64,000 nucleotides of DNA, taken from contig JAKFEE010000022.1 of the NCBI GenBank assembly GCA_036675815.1, positions 186,001-250,000 on the forward strand. Direction: 5' to 3'. How positions within the stretch are numbered: the first letter of the stretch is position 1; every line of letters starts with the position of its first letter. This document shows positions 46,186-55,289 of this stretch, piece by piece. Made by a program: the position numbers and the translations under genes. A model generated the notes under the pieces. The model was not told where the DNA came from. It saw nothing but the letters and a program-made list of their open reading frames with translations, and ran no database searches. This DNA is from JAKFEE01 sp036675815 (GTDB taxonomy: Bacteria > Pseudomonadota > Alphaproteobacteria > Rhodospirillales > Magnetospirillaceae).

Positions 46186-47337
46186 CTAGTCGATCAAATT
46201 CCAGTCGCCGTTCTTGATCTCGACGATATGGAACGCCTGCGGGCCGAGGCCCATATGATCCTTGGGCGACATGGACACCAGACCGCCGGTGCCGACGTAG
46301 CCCGAGGTCTGTTCGATGGCGTCGCGCACCTTTTCCTTGTCGGTGCTACCGGCACGATTGATGGCCGCCAGGGCGATCTGCAAGCCGTCGTAGGCATGGC
46401 CGGCGAAGGTCGACGGCTCCATGCCGTAGGCCTCCTTGTAGTCCTTGATGAAGGCGGTCACGACCGGCTTCTGCGGATCGGTATCCGCCAGCTGCGTCGC
46501 GACGACCAGACCGGCCGCCGGCAGGCGGACACCCTCGGCGGCGTCACCGGCGAGCTTGATGAAGTCCTTCGAGGCGACGCCATGCGACTGGTACAGCGGC
46601 ACGTCGATCCCAAGCTGCTTATAGTTCTTGGTGACGAGGGCCGGTCCCTGGCCGAAGCCGAAATTGAACACCGCCTGCGGGTTGGCGCTCTTGATCTTGG
46701 TGAGCTGCGCGGTGGTGTCCGGGTCCTTCGGCGAATAGGTCTCGTCGGCGACGATCTCGATGCCGTAGTTCTTGGCCACCAGCAGCGACTGTTCGTGACC
46801 AGACTTGCCGAAGCCCGCATCCTCAGAGATCAGGCCGATCTTGGTGATGCCGCGCTTCTTCATGTCGGCGAAGACCTTCTCGGCCGCCATGCGGTCGGTG
46901 TGGGGGGTCTTGAATACCCACTTCTTCACCGGCTCGACGATGACCACGGCACCGGCCAACGAGATGAAGGGAACGCCGGCGCGCTCGACCAGAGGCACCG
47001 CCGCCATCGTCGCGGCCGTGGTCGAACCGCCCACGATCACGTCGACTTCGTCGCTTTCGATCAGGCGCTTGGTGAAGGTGGCTGCCTTGTCGGCGGCACC
47101 GCCGGCATCATAGACGATCAGCTCGATCTGGCGGCCGAGGACACCGCCCTGCTTGTTGATCTTGTCGACGTAGAGTTCAAGGACCTTCTTCTCGGGGTCT
47201 CCGAGGAACGAGGCGCCGCCGGTGACCGCTAGGATGGACCCGATCTTGATCGGCTCCGCCGCCTGCGCGACCCCGCCGATCATGACGCCGGCCATGGCGG
47301 CTGCCGCGACCATCCCCGTCTTCAAAATGCTCTTCAT
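46186..47337 (-). CDS. ABC transporter periplasmic binding protein (LivK type)
   Basis: A 383-residue periplasmic binding protein. The ATG at 47337 gives a signal peptide (residues 1-26, ending AQA). The mature part has IKIGSILAVTGGASFLGDPE, ELIVYDAGGAADKAATF, FISLAGAVVIVEPVKKWVFK and FAGHAYDGLQIALAAINRAG, the peripla_BP_6/LivK pattern. Ligand specificity in this family ranges over amino acids, amides and aromatic acids. Its position downstream of a PaaA-like oxygenase suggests an aromatic or related acid, by context only. Confidence 0.9.
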   Translation of the reverse strand: MKSILKTGMVAAAAMAGVMIGGVAQAAEPIKIGSILAVTGGASFLGDPEKKVLELYVDKINKQGGVLGRQIELIVYDAGGAADKAATFTKRLIESDEVDVIVGGSTTAATMAAVPLVERAGVPFISLAGAVVIVEPVKKWVFKTPHTDRMAAEKVFADMKKRGITKIGLISEDAGFGKSGHEQSLLVAKNYGIEIVADETYSPKDPDTTAQLTKIKSANPQAVFNFGFGQGPALVTKNYKQLGIDVPLYQSHGVASKDFIKLAGDAAEGVRLPAAGLVVATQLADTDPQKPVVTAFIKDYKEAYGMEPSTFAGHAYDGLQIALAAINRAGSTDKEKVRDAIEQTSGYVGTGGLVSMSPKDHMGLGPQAFHIVEIKNGDWNLID

Positions 47338-47480
47338 TCGTGTCGTCCCTCCCAAGACTTCGGCGCCGCCGCTCTCAGCGGCGGCGTTGGTTTGGCTGCC
47401 TCAACAGTTACAGAATGCAGCCGGATGGGAAAGACAAAAGTATATGGCGGGCAAGTGCCCCTTGACGAGGGGCGATTGGC

Positions 47481-47855
47481 TCACCCGGTGCGTAGCGCCT
47501 GCTCCAGACGCCCCCGCGCTCTGCCGAAAGCCTCCACCGTGTCCTCATATGCCTCGCGCGCCTGGGCATAGGCCTCCACCAAGCCGTCGTCGATGCCGGC
47601 CTGGAGCAGTTTGGCGTGCATGGTCTCGCACACCTCGAGGCGCCTGTCGGCATCGACGCGTATTTGCAAATACTCTTCCGCCGCACGCCGCTGCAGCGGC
47701 GTCAGGCGGGCCCATTCGGGCACCGCCATCGGGAAATCACCCGCAAGCGTCGACCATACCCCCGCGAAATCGAGTTCGCCGGCACGCGGGCGATAGCCAT
47801 AGCGGCCCAGGACCTCACGCCCGCGTTCGAACAGGTCATTGCCGAAGCTGCCCAT
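47481..47855 (-). CDS. Unknown protein tied to the PaaA-like oxygenase
   Basis: A 124-residue soluble protein, not recognised. It is rich in Arg, Glu and Ala and predicted mostly helical, with a possible coiled coil in residues 60-124 (RVDADRRLEVCETMHAKLL, ARGRLEQAL). It lies 2 nt downstream of the oxygenase gene, so it is almost certainly co-translated and a likely subunit or effector. No Fe-S or flavin motif is seen. Confidence 0.6.
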   Translation of the reverse strand: MGSFGNDLFERGREVLGRYGYRPRAGELDFAGVWSTLAGDFPMAVPEWARLTPLQRRAAEEYLQIRVDADRRLEVCETMHAKLLQAGIDDGLVEAYAQAREAYEDTVEAFGRARGRLEQALRTG

Positions 47856-47857
47856 GG

Positions 47858-48664
47858 TTACTCAGCCGCCTGTATGTTCTCGTCCTCGCCGCCGTAGCCC
47901 ATACGCATGTCGTAGTCGGGCTCGATCCCCTTCGGCACCTCGAAACCGATCTCGCTCAGGCGCGACTCCAGCAGCTCCATGTACTCTGCCTGCAACTCCT
48001 CCGGCCGCTTGGTCTTGATACCCCACTCATAATACTGATCGAACATCGCCGACTTGGCCTCGCCATGCGACGGACGACCGTAGAAGCCCAAGCCGACACG
48101 CATGAATTTCGGGATCCGCTCTTGCATGAACGCGCGGGTCTTCTCACCGCCGAACTCGATGCAACGTTTGGACGCCCATACGCCGAAGGCCAGGTGGCCG
48201 TGTTCTTCCTTGTGGATGCGCTGGTTCACCCGTGCCCATGGCAGGAATGAACACTCGCGGTACTGGCCGAGGAAGGCCACCGCCGCCGGTGTCACCACCG
48301 TCGAAAACAGTGCCACGTCTTCCCAGCATTCGAACCACTGCGACCAATTCTCCTTGCGGAAGCCATTGATGACCTTGACCTTGCGCGGATCGGGATTATC
48401 GGAGTGCTCGACCAGTTCGCGCAGCCGTCCGTCGACGTCGACGCCCAGATCCTGCATGATATTCCACACGTAGTAGGCGTGGCCCATTTCCTCCATCACC
48501 TTCTTCGACAGGCGATAGGCCTCTTCCGGGCGTGGCGCAAAACGCATGTTCTCGGCCACCCGCTGGCCGCCGGCGTATTCGGAATCGGCCTGGAAGGCCA
48601 TCAGGTTGAGCAAAGCCTCGCGGTAGCCGTCCGGCAGGACATCACCCTTGTCATAGGTCTTCAT
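47858..48664 (-). CDS. PaaA/PaaC-like di-iron oxygenase subunit
   Basis: A 268-residue ferritin-like protein of the phenylacetyl-CoA epoxidase PaaA/PaaC family. The ATG at 48664 follows AGGAGG. Iron-ligand motifs include EMGHAYYVWNIMQDLG (ExxH) and HKEEHGHLAFGVW (ExxH) with further Glu residues earlier (ADSEYAGG). Such subunits use O2 to epoxidise CoA-thioester aromatics; relatives include BoxB. Only this single oxygenase subunit is encoded here, without PaaBCDE. A PaaX-type repressor lies divergently, which supports a CoA-ester substrate. Confidence 0.82.
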   Translation of the reverse strand: MKTYDKGDVLPDGYREALLNLMAFQADSEYAGGQRVAENMRFAPRPEEAYRLSKKVMEEMGHAYYVWNIMQDLGVDVDGRLRELVEHSDNPDPRKVKVINGFRKENWSQWFECWEDVALFSTVVTPAAVAFLGQYRECSFLPWARVNQRIHKEEHGHLAFGVWASKRCIEFGGEKTRAFMQERIPKFMRVGLGFYGRPSHGEAKSAMFDQYYEWGIKTKRPEELQAEYMELLESRLSEIGFEVPKGIEPDYDMRMGYGGEDENIQAAE

Positions 48665-48687
48665 CGTTCCCTCCTGGCGCCACGTCT

Positions 48688-48699
48688 TGACGTACGTCA
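48688..48699. promoter_or_regulatory. Palindromic operator candidate between oxygenase and PaaX
   Basis: The 12-bp perfect palindrome TGACGTACGTCA lies 24 nt upstream of the oxygenase start. On the plus strand it overlaps a -35-like TTGACG for the PaaX gene. On the minus strand a promoter TTGACT-17 nt-AATACT lies further upstream, placing the dyad downstream of it. It would suit a PaaX-type repressor controlling both directions. Confidence 0.5.
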
Positions 48700-48873
48700 T
48701 CATGTGACACAAAATCAAACTCACGAACCGCAGTATTGTATCATGATGCCGGCGAGTCAAAGGTAAACAGGAATTATTCCAAAGAACGTACTCCGTCCGG
48801 CGCGCGCCTCCGGCCAACCGCGCATGACCGTGTGGAGGGATGCCGCGGCGTATCGAGAAGGATCGACCACAAA

Positions 48874-49818
48874 ATGGCCAAACCCCATCGTGCCGAGGAC
48901 CAGATCCAGCATCTGTTGGGCACACTGACCCTGCGGGCAAAGTCGCTGATCGTTACCATCTATGGTGACGCCATCCTCACCCATGGCGGCGCGGCGTGGC
49001 TGGGCAGCCTGATCAAACTGGTCGAGCCCTTCGGCCTTTCGGATCGCGTGGTCCGCACCTCGATCTTTCGCCTGGCCAAGGACGACTGGCTGACCGGAAC
49101 CCAGATCGGCCGTCGCAGCTACTACAGCATCACCGAATCGGGCCGTCATCGCATGGAGGCGGCGCATCGGCGCCTATACGGCCCGGTCCACCTGGCCTGG
49201 AACGGCGAATGGTGCATCGTGTCGACGGCCGCCGCCGAGCTGGAGCCCGAGCAGCGCGAGGCCTTCCGTCGCGAGTTGATCTGGATGGGGTTCGGCATGA
49301 TGGCACCGACCGTGCTGGCCCACCCCTCGCCCGACTACGACGGCCTGCGCGAGCTGATGCAGGACATGGGGCTGTCCGACAAGGTCGTGGTGATGCGCTC
49401 GACCAGCCTGTCGTCCACGGCGCCGCTGCGCCGACTGGTGCAAAGCTGTTGGGATCTCGATAAGCTGTCATCGGCCTATGCCGTGTTCCTCGACCATTTC
49501 CGCCCATTCTGGCGAGCGCTCGAATCCGCCGGGGACCTCGATCCACAAAGCTGTTTCCTGATCCGCATCCTGTTGATGCACGAGTATCGCCGCCTGACGC
49601 TGCGTGACCCGATGCTTCCCGACGAGCTGTTGCCGGCCGACTGGTCGGGCACCGCATCGCGGGTGCTGTGCCGGAACCTGTATCGCCTTGTCCGCGACCC
49701 CGCCGAGCAACATCTCATGAGAATGCTGGAAACCGCCGACGGCCCGATCCCCGAAGCCTCCCCTGCCCTTTATGCCCGCTTTGGCGGTTCGGCCGAGCCC
49801 TTGGCCGAGGCTGGATGA
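48874..49818 (+). CDS. paaX: PaaX family transcriptional repressor
   Basis: A 314-residue GntR-like regulator of the PaaX family. Residues about 15-100 form the winged helix (RAKSLIVTIYGDAILTHGG, EPFGLSDRVVRTSIFRLAK, GRRSYYSITESGRHRM), followed by the PaaX effector region (PVHLAWNGEWCIVSTA) and C-terminal domain. PaaX represses phenylacetate genes and is released by phenylacetyl-CoA or related CoA esters. ATG 48874 has GAGAAGG upstream. It is divergent from the oxygenase and coupled to the next gene by ATGA. Confidence 0.9.
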   Translation: MAKPHRAEDQIQHLLGTLTLRAKSLIVTIYGDAILTHGGAAWLGSLIKLVEPFGLSDRVVRTSIFRLAKDDWLTGTQIGRRSYYSITESGRHRMEAAHRRLYGPVHLAWNGEWCIVSTAAAELEPEQREAFRRELIWMGFGMMAPTVLAHPSPDYDGLRELMQDMGLSDKVVVMRSTSLSSTAPLRRLVQSCWDLDKLSSAYAVFLDHFRPFWRALESAGDLDPQSCFLIRILLMHEYRRLTLRDPMLPDELLPADWSGTASRVLCRNLYRLVRDPAEQHLMRMLETADGPIPEASPALYARFGGSAEPLAEAG

Positions 49819-51068
49819 GCGTCTGCGTAGCCATCGTCGGTAGCGGCCCCGCCGGCTGCTTCATGGCCGATGCGTTGATTCGCAAGCTGCCGGCGGCGCG
49901 CATCGACGTGCTCGATCGCCTGCCCTCGCCGTTCGGTCTGGTGCGCGGTGGCGTCGCGCCCGATCACCAGGGGACGAAGGCCGTCGCCCGACAGTTCGAG
50001 CGGCTGTTTCAGCGACAGGAAGTCGCCTTTCTGGGCAACGTCGCCGTCGGCGCGGACATTAGTCTGAACGAACTGCAGGCCTTGTACGACGTCGTGGTGC
50101 TCGCGGTCGGTGCCCCGCAGGACCGCCGCCTCGGCATCGATGGCGAAGATCTGCCGGGAGTGTATGGCTCGGGCGCATTTGTCGGCTGGTACAATGGCCA
50201 TCCCGATCACAGCGCGCTGCGCCCCCTTCTCGACCGCCCGGGCGTGGCGGTGATCGGCAACGGCAACGTCGCTCTCGACGTGGCACGCGTCCTGGCCAAG
50301 ACCCCGACCGAACTGGCCAGTTCCGACCTGCCCACTCATGCCGCAGCCATTTTGGCTTCGGCGGCCATCGACGACATCTGGATCATTGGCCGGCGTGGCC
50401 CGAACGAGACCGGCTTTGCCCCCGCCGAGTTGGGCGAGCTCGGGCGCTTGGAGCGCGCAGCACCGTTGGTCGATGCGGACGACGTCGCTTCCGGCGAGGG
50501 AAAGGTGCCGAGTGTCCTGCGCACCTATGTCGGATTGCCGCCCAAGCCGGTGCGCATCCGGTTCCTGTTCCATGCCGCGCCACTGGTGATGCTGGGAAAC
50601 ACTCGGGTCGAAGGCCTGCGCCTCGCCCGCACCCGGGTTGTGGATGGCCGGGCGCTCCTTACCGACGAGACGTTTGAGATCGCCGTGGGCAGCGTCATCA
50701 CCGCCATCGGCTACACCACGCCGGTTTTTGCCGACCTGCCGATGGCCGGCGGGACCATCCGCAACGAGGAGGGTATGGTGTCGCCTGGGCTTTACGCCAC
50801 CGGATGGTGCCGACGCGGTTCGCAAGGCACCATCCCTGCCAATCGGGCCGACGCCTTCGCCCTCGCCGAACGCATCGCCGCCGCCGCCCAGGGTGGCAAG
50901 CCCGGCGGAGCCGCCCTGCGCCGCATCTTGCTCGAGCGCGGCGTACCTTGGGTTGGATTCCCCGAGTGGCAGCGAATCGCCGCCGCGGAGGCTGAGCGGG
51001 CGGCAGTGGGTCGTCCCCGCGAGAAGTTCGTCACCATCGCCGAAATGCTGGCCGTACTGAAATCATAG
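49815..51068 (+). CDS. Adrenodoxin-reductase-like ferredoxin-NADP reductase
   Basis: A 417-residue flavoprotein. FAD site: VAIVGSGPAGCFMADALI; NADP site: VAVIGNGNVALDVARVLA; other FprA/adrenodoxin-reductase marks are SPFGLVRGGVAPDHQGTK, GAPQDRRLGIDGEDLPGVY and IIGRRGPNETGFAPAELGEL. These enzymes move electrons from NADPH to a ferredoxin. It is translationally coupled to the PaaX-like repressor, so it is probably the electron source for the divergent oxygenase, in place of PaaE. No ferredoxin gene is in this cluster. Confidence 0.9.
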   Translation: MSVCVAIVGSGPAGCFMADALIRKLPAARIDVLDRLPSPFGLVRGGVAPDHQGTKAVARQFERLFQRQEVAFLGNVAVGADISLNELQALYDVVVLAVGAPQDRRLGIDGEDLPGVYGSGAFVGWYNGHPDHSALRPLLDRPGVAVIGNGNVALDVARVLAKTPTELASSDLPTHAAAILASAAIDDIWIIGRRGPNETGFAPAELGELGRLERAAPLVDADDVASGEGKVPSVLRTYVGLPPKPVRIRFLFHAAPLVMLGNTRVEGLRLARTRVVDGRALLTDETFEIAVGSVITAIGYTTPVFADLPMAGGTIRNEEGMVSPGLYATGWCRRGSQGTIPANRADAFALAERIAAAAQGGKPGGAALRRILLERGVPWVGFPEWQRIAAAEAERAAVGRPREKFVTIAEMLAVLKS

Positions 51069-51083
51069 CTGCCGAGGCGAATC

Positions 51084-52640
51084 TTGGTTCTCCTTCGTTC
51101 GGTGTTGATCACGCTACCCGCTGCCGTAGCCGTTTTACTGGTCGAAATTGCCGTCGCTCCCGCAGCCGCGCCTACCCACGATGTAGTGGTGCAGAACGAG
51201 AAGGTTTCGACCAGCCACCGCAGCGCCACGCCGGCATGGGGCCATGCGGTACGGCAAGAGTTGGTGGCGATGCTCCGGGCCGCAGACCGGGAAGGCTTGG
51301 ATCCGCGCGACTACGCCGTCGACAGGATCAAGGTCCAGCCGGGGCGCGATAAAACCGAGGGGGAGCAAGATCGCATCCTCACCCAGGCGGTTGCCCGCTA
51401 TGCTACGCACCGGCGCCTCGGCCGCGTCGACCCGCGCACGGCCGGACAGGACTGGCAGCATGCGGGCCAAGCCTTCGACGCTGCGGTGTATGTGGCGACC
51501 CTGGCAGGAACCGACCTCGACCAGTTGGCAATGCTATCCCCGCCCCATGCGGGCTATGAGCGACTGCGCGAGACGCTCGCCCGCTATCGCGGCCTACGCA
51601 AGAGTGGGGGCTGGACAAGCGTTCCCCATGGTCCCCTCATCGAACCGGGGGGCACGGACGATCGAATCCCGGCGGTCCGCGAACGCCTCCGGACCACCGG
51701 AGACTATGCCGACGGGGCGGCCGGGCCTACCTACGATGATGGCCTGGTCGCCGCGGTTGCCGCGTTCCAGGTACGCCATGGCCTTTCCGCGGATGGCATT
51801 ATTGGCCGCCAAACCATCAGCGCGATGAATGTGCCGGTCGAGGCACGCATCGAACAGATCATCCTCAACATGGAGCGCTGGCGCTGGCTGCCGCGGGCGT
51901 TGGAACCCGACCACATCGCCGTCAATATCGCTGCCGCTCACCTCGACTTGGTCGAGGATGGAAAACCGACGCTGTCCATGCGGGTGATTGTCGGGACCCC
52001 GAAGCACAAGACACCCTCGTTCCGCGCCTCGATCGGCTCGGTCACGCTCAACCCCGTGTGGAACGTCCCCTACAGCATCGCGTCGAACGAAATCCTGCCG
52101 GCATTGAAAAGGCATCCCGACTATCTGGTTGCCAACCGGCTGCGCATCGTCAACGCCTTCCCCTCCGGTAGCCCCCAGGAAGAGGGCCTAGGCATCGATT
52201 GGTCGCGCTACGACCATTTCCCCTACCAACTGCGGCAGATGTCAGGGCCGGAAAATTCGCTGGGCCGCATCAAATTCAACATGCCCAACGGCAACAGCGT
52301 GTTTCTGCACGATACGCCGTCGCGACAGCTTTTCGACACGGCCCGCCGCACCTACAGCCACGGCTGCGTGCGCCTGGCGCAGCCGCTGTTGCTCGCCTCG
52401 CGCATCATGGGCCGACCGGAAACGACTCAGGAGATGCTGCAGAATCTGATCGACACCGGCGTGACCGATTCGCTCCGGCTGGCCAAGGCATGGCCCGTCT
52501 ATCTGTTCTATTTCACCGCCTGGATCGACGACGCCGGCAGCGTGCAATTCCGCGACGACGTCTATGGCTACGACGAGTTGCTGAGCGCCGCCATCCGTCG
52601 CGCTGACGGCGCCAAGGCAGCCCCGCCCGCCGCAAATTAA
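51084..52640 (+). CDS. L,D-transpeptidase (YcbB/YkuD type)
   Basis: A 518-residue exported protein starting at TTG (signal peptide residues 1-28). It has a peptidoglycan-binding segment (YDDGLVAAVAAFQVRHGL then IIGRQTISAMN) and a YkuD catalytic domain with VFLHDTPSRQLFDTA and YSHGCVRLAQP, where the Cys of HGCVR is the nucleophile. It resembles E. coli YcbB/LdtD, which makes 3-3 peptidoglycan cross-links. It follows the reductase gene by 15 nt. Next is a murein peptidase-like gene. Confidence 0.9.
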   Translation: MVLLRSVLITLPAAVAVLLVEIAVAPAAAPTHDVVVQNEKVSTSHRSATPAWGHAVRQELVAMLRAADREGLDPRDYAVDRIKVQPGRDKTEGEQDRILTQAVARYATHRRLGRVDPRTAGQDWQHAGQAFDAAVYVATLAGTDLDQLAMLSPPHAGYERLRETLARYRGLRKSGGWTSVPHGPLIEPGGTDDRIPAVRERLRTTGDYADGAAGPTYDDGLVAAVAAFQVRHGLSADGIIGRQTISAMNVPVEARIEQIILNMERWRWLPRALEPDHIAVNIAAAHLDLVEDGKPTLSMRVIVGTPKHKTPSFRASIGSVTLNPVWNVPYSIASNEILPALKRHPDYLVANRLRIVNAFPSGSPQEEGLGIDWSRYDHFPYQLRQMSGPENSLGRIKFNMPNGNSVFLHDTPSRQLFDTARRTYSHGCVRLAQPLLLASRIMGRPETTQEMLQNLIDTGVTDSLRLAKAWPVYLFYFTAWIDDAGSVQFRDDVYGYDELLSAAIRRADGAKAAPPAAN

Positions 52641-52753
52641 TCGATCGCTTTCCCCGAACGTTGCTATCGGCCTTTCAAAAGTGGTACCCATGATTCGCGT
52701 TTGGACATGGGGGGAAGCAGCATGCCGGCAGCGAGCCGACGGGGCGGCGCATC

Positions 52754-53287
52754 GTGAATCGCCGCCAATTTGTGACCTTGGGCATTGCTGCCGCCACCAG
52801 CGTCATTACCGCACCGGCCATCGCCACTCCGACGAGCCGTCTTCCCGAGCGCCGCGTTCGTCTTTACAACCTTCACACCGGCGAATCGATCGATACGCTC
52901 TATTGGACGGATGGTCTCTACGACCGCCGTGCCCTTGCCGGTATCAACCGGGTGCTGAGAGACCATCGCACCGACGAGATCCATCCCATCGACACCCAGG
53001 TGATCGACCTCCTCCACCACCTCGGGAAGAAGATCGGCCTGCAGAGCCAGTTCCAGATCGTGTCCGGCTATCGATCACCAAAGACCAACGCCATGCTGGC
53101 GCGACTGAGCGACGGCGTCGCCACGCGCAGCCTGCATGTCGAGGGTATGGCCGTCGACATTCGGGTCGCCGGACTTTCGCCTTCGACGCTGGGCCGCGCG
53201 GCCAAGAGCCTGAAGGGCGGAGGCGTCGGCGTCTACCAGAGGTCGAACTTCGTCCACGTCGATTCGGGGCGCGTCCGTTACTGGTAG
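52754..53287 (+). CDS. DUF882/YcbK (MepK-like) murein peptidase
   Basis: A 177-residue protein starting at GTG with a Tat-like signal (NRRQFVTLGIAAA). The M15-like metallopeptidase motifs are IVSGYRSPKTNAML, SLHVEGMAVDIRVAG (HxxxxxxxD) and FVHVDSGRVRYW. The family includes E. coli MepK, which cleaves 3-3 and 4-3 cross-links. It lies directly downstream of an L,D-transpeptidase, the natural functional pair. It ends 1 nt before the convergent asparagine synthase gene. Confidence 0.88.
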   Translation: MNRRQFVTLGIAAATSVITAPAIATPTSRLPERRVRLYNLHTGESIDTLYWTDGLYDRRALAGINRVLRDHRTDEIHPIDTQVIDLLHHLGKKIGLQSQFQIVSGYRSPKTNAMLARLSDGVATRSLHVEGMAVDIRVAGLSPSTLGRAAKSLKGGGVGVYQRSNFVHVDSGRVRYW

Positions 53288-53288
53288 G

Positions 53289-55247
53289 TCATGCCAGACT
53301 GATAGACGATGGTTGCGCCGCATCCCGGCGCTCCTTCTCCAGCCAAGCCTGGAACATCAAGGCGTTCCACAGGCGATACTGCCAGTTGCGCCGGCCCGAC
53401 AGATGCTCGTCCCATGCCTGGCGGAGCGACTCGGGCCTGAGATAGCCCTCGCACGCGAGGCGGCCGGCGTCCAGCAGGTCTTCCGCCCAGTCGCGCAGGG
53501 GGCCGCGTAGCCAGGCATCGATCGGCACGGCAAAACCCATCTTTGGCCGATCGACGAGTTGTGGCGGCACATGGCGGTAGAGCACCTGTCGCAACAGCCA
53601 CTTGCCCTGGCCGTTGCGGATGCGGAAGCGTCGTGGCAGCTGCCAGGCAAACTCCACGAGGCGGTGATCGAGCAGCGGCACCCGCGCCTCCAGGGAAACC
53701 GCCATCGAAGCGCGATCGACCTTGGTGAGGATGTCGTCTGGAAGATAGGTCAGCGAATCGAGCAACTGCATGCGCTCGGACAAGCCGGGCACGTCGCCGG
53801 CCACCGTGGGGTCGAACACGACGTCGCCCACCTCGCTGCCGTCGCTTACGACATCGGTCGGCCGCGGCCATTGTGAGATCAATTGCAGGTACAGCCCGTC
53901 GGCATCGAGCGGCATCACATCGGCCAGCTTGGCCATTTTGTCGCCCGGTTGGGCCGGCTTCCACCGTGCGGGTAGGGGCGCGCACAACCGCGACCAAACC
54001 GCCGGCGGTGTGGCGCGGATGGCCGCAGCGGCGGCTCGCCGCGCCCATACCGGCAGGCGTTGCAGCGCGCCCGGCAGCGATGCCGCCAACACGTGCCGAT
54101 TGTAACCGGCGAACAACTCGTCGCCACCATCGCCCGACAGGGCTACGGTGACATGACGGCGCGTCAACTGCGACACCAGCAAGGTCGGGATCTGCGAGGC
54201 ATCGGCAAAGGGCTCATCGTACCAGTGCGGCAGGCTCGGAATCACCTCCAGGGCTTGCCGGGCATCCAGATAGAGCTCCGTATGGTCGGTTCCCAGATGC
54301 GCCGCGACGGCCTTGGCATGGTGGGCCTCGTCGTAGCCGTCTTCGCGAAAGCCGATGGTGAAGGTCCTGATCGGTCGCGGGCTTGCCTTTTGCATCAATG
54401 CAACCACGGCCGACGAGTCGATGCCACCGGAAAGGAACGCTCCCAGCGGCACGTCAGCCACCATACGCCGCCGCACGACGTCGCTCAGAAGTCCTTCCAG
54501 CCGCTCCACGGCTTCCTCGTCCGACCAGTCGATTGGCGCCGCCATGCCGCGGCGTGCAATCCGTCGCAGATCCCAATAGCGCTCGATCCGCGGCTGGCCT
54601 CGCCACGGGAACGATAGGATGGTTCCCGGCGCCAGCTTGTGGATTCCGGTATAGATGGACTGCGGTCCAGGTACGTAGCTGCGCCGCATGAAGGCGGTCA
54701 GCGCGCGGCGGTCGATGTCGCCAACAAAGGCCGGATGGGCCTTGAGGGCCTTCAACTCCGAGCCAAACAGCAAGGCTCCGCCCAGCAGCCCCCAGTAGAG
54801 CGGCTTGATACCCAGGCGGTCGCGCACCAGCCACAGCGTGCGCTCGCGGGTATCCCAGGCGGCGAATGCAAACATGCCGATGAGGCGCCCCACCGTTGCG
54901 GCGACGCCCCAGGCGGCGCAGCTCTCGACAATGACCTCGGTATCGGAATGGCCGCGCCAGGCTACTGCCGGCAGTTCGTGGCGCAGTTCGGCAGCATTAT
55001 AGGCCTCGCCGTTATAGGCGATCACCCAGCGGCCGTCGGCCGACACCATCGGCTGATGGCCGGCCGGCGACAGATCGACGATGGAAAGACGACGATGCGC
55101 CAGAGCGGTGCCGGATTCGACATCATGCCACACGCCGCCGTCGTCCGGGCCGCGGTGCTCGAGCGTGGCCGCCATCGCCGCCGCGATCGCGCGGAGGTCG
55201 TCCCGGCTGCGCCACTGATCCCCGACGAACCCCGCAATCCCGCACAT
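53289..55247 (-). CDS. asnB: Asparagine synthase, glutamine-hydrolysing
   Basis: A 652-residue protein: N-terminal glutaminase domain with Cys2 (MCGIAGFVGD), HRGPDDGGVW, and IVDLSPAGHQPM; C-terminal synthetase domain with SGGIDSSAVVALM and ALSGDGGDELFAGYNRH. AsnB forms asparagine from aspartate and glutamine. The next gene on the strand is a sugar-nucleotide epimerase, so this copy may serve surface polysaccharide or cell-envelope modification rather than only protein synthesis. This is the usual context of such long AsnB forms. Confidence 0.92.
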   Translation of the reverse strand: MCGIAGFVGDQWRSRDDLRAIAAAMAATLEHRGPDDGGVWHDVESGTALAHRRLSIVDLSPAGHQPMVSADGRWVIAYNGEAYNAAELRHELPAVAWRGHSDTEVIVESCAAWGVAATVGRLIGMFAFAAWDTRERTLWLVRDRLGIKPLYWGLLGGALLFGSELKALKAHPAFVGDIDRRALTAFMRRSYVPGPQSIYTGIHKLAPGTILSFPWRGQPRIERYWDLRRIARRGMAAPIDWSDEEAVERLEGLLSDVVRRRMVADVPLGAFLSGGIDSSAVVALMQKASPRPIRTFTIGFREDGYDEAHHAKAVAAHLGTDHTELYLDARQALEVIPSLPHWYDEPFADASQIPTLLVSQLTRRHVTVALSGDGGDELFAGYNRHVLAASLPGALQRLPVWARRAAAAAIRATPPAVWSRLCAPLPARWKPAQPGDKMAKLADVMPLDADGLYLQLISQWPRPTDVVSDGSEVGDVVFDPTVAGDVPGLSERMQLLDSLTYLPDDILTKVDRASMAVSLEARVPLLDHRLVEFAWQLPRRFRIRNGQGKWLLRQVLYRHVPPQLVDRPKMGFAVPIDAWLRGPLRDWAEDLLDAGRLACEGYLRPESLRQAWDEHLSGRRNWQYRLWNALMFQAWLEKERRDAAQPSSISLA

Positions 55248-55289
55248 TGGCTCACTGGCTCCACAACGCTGGCCGACCGGTATAGCAGG

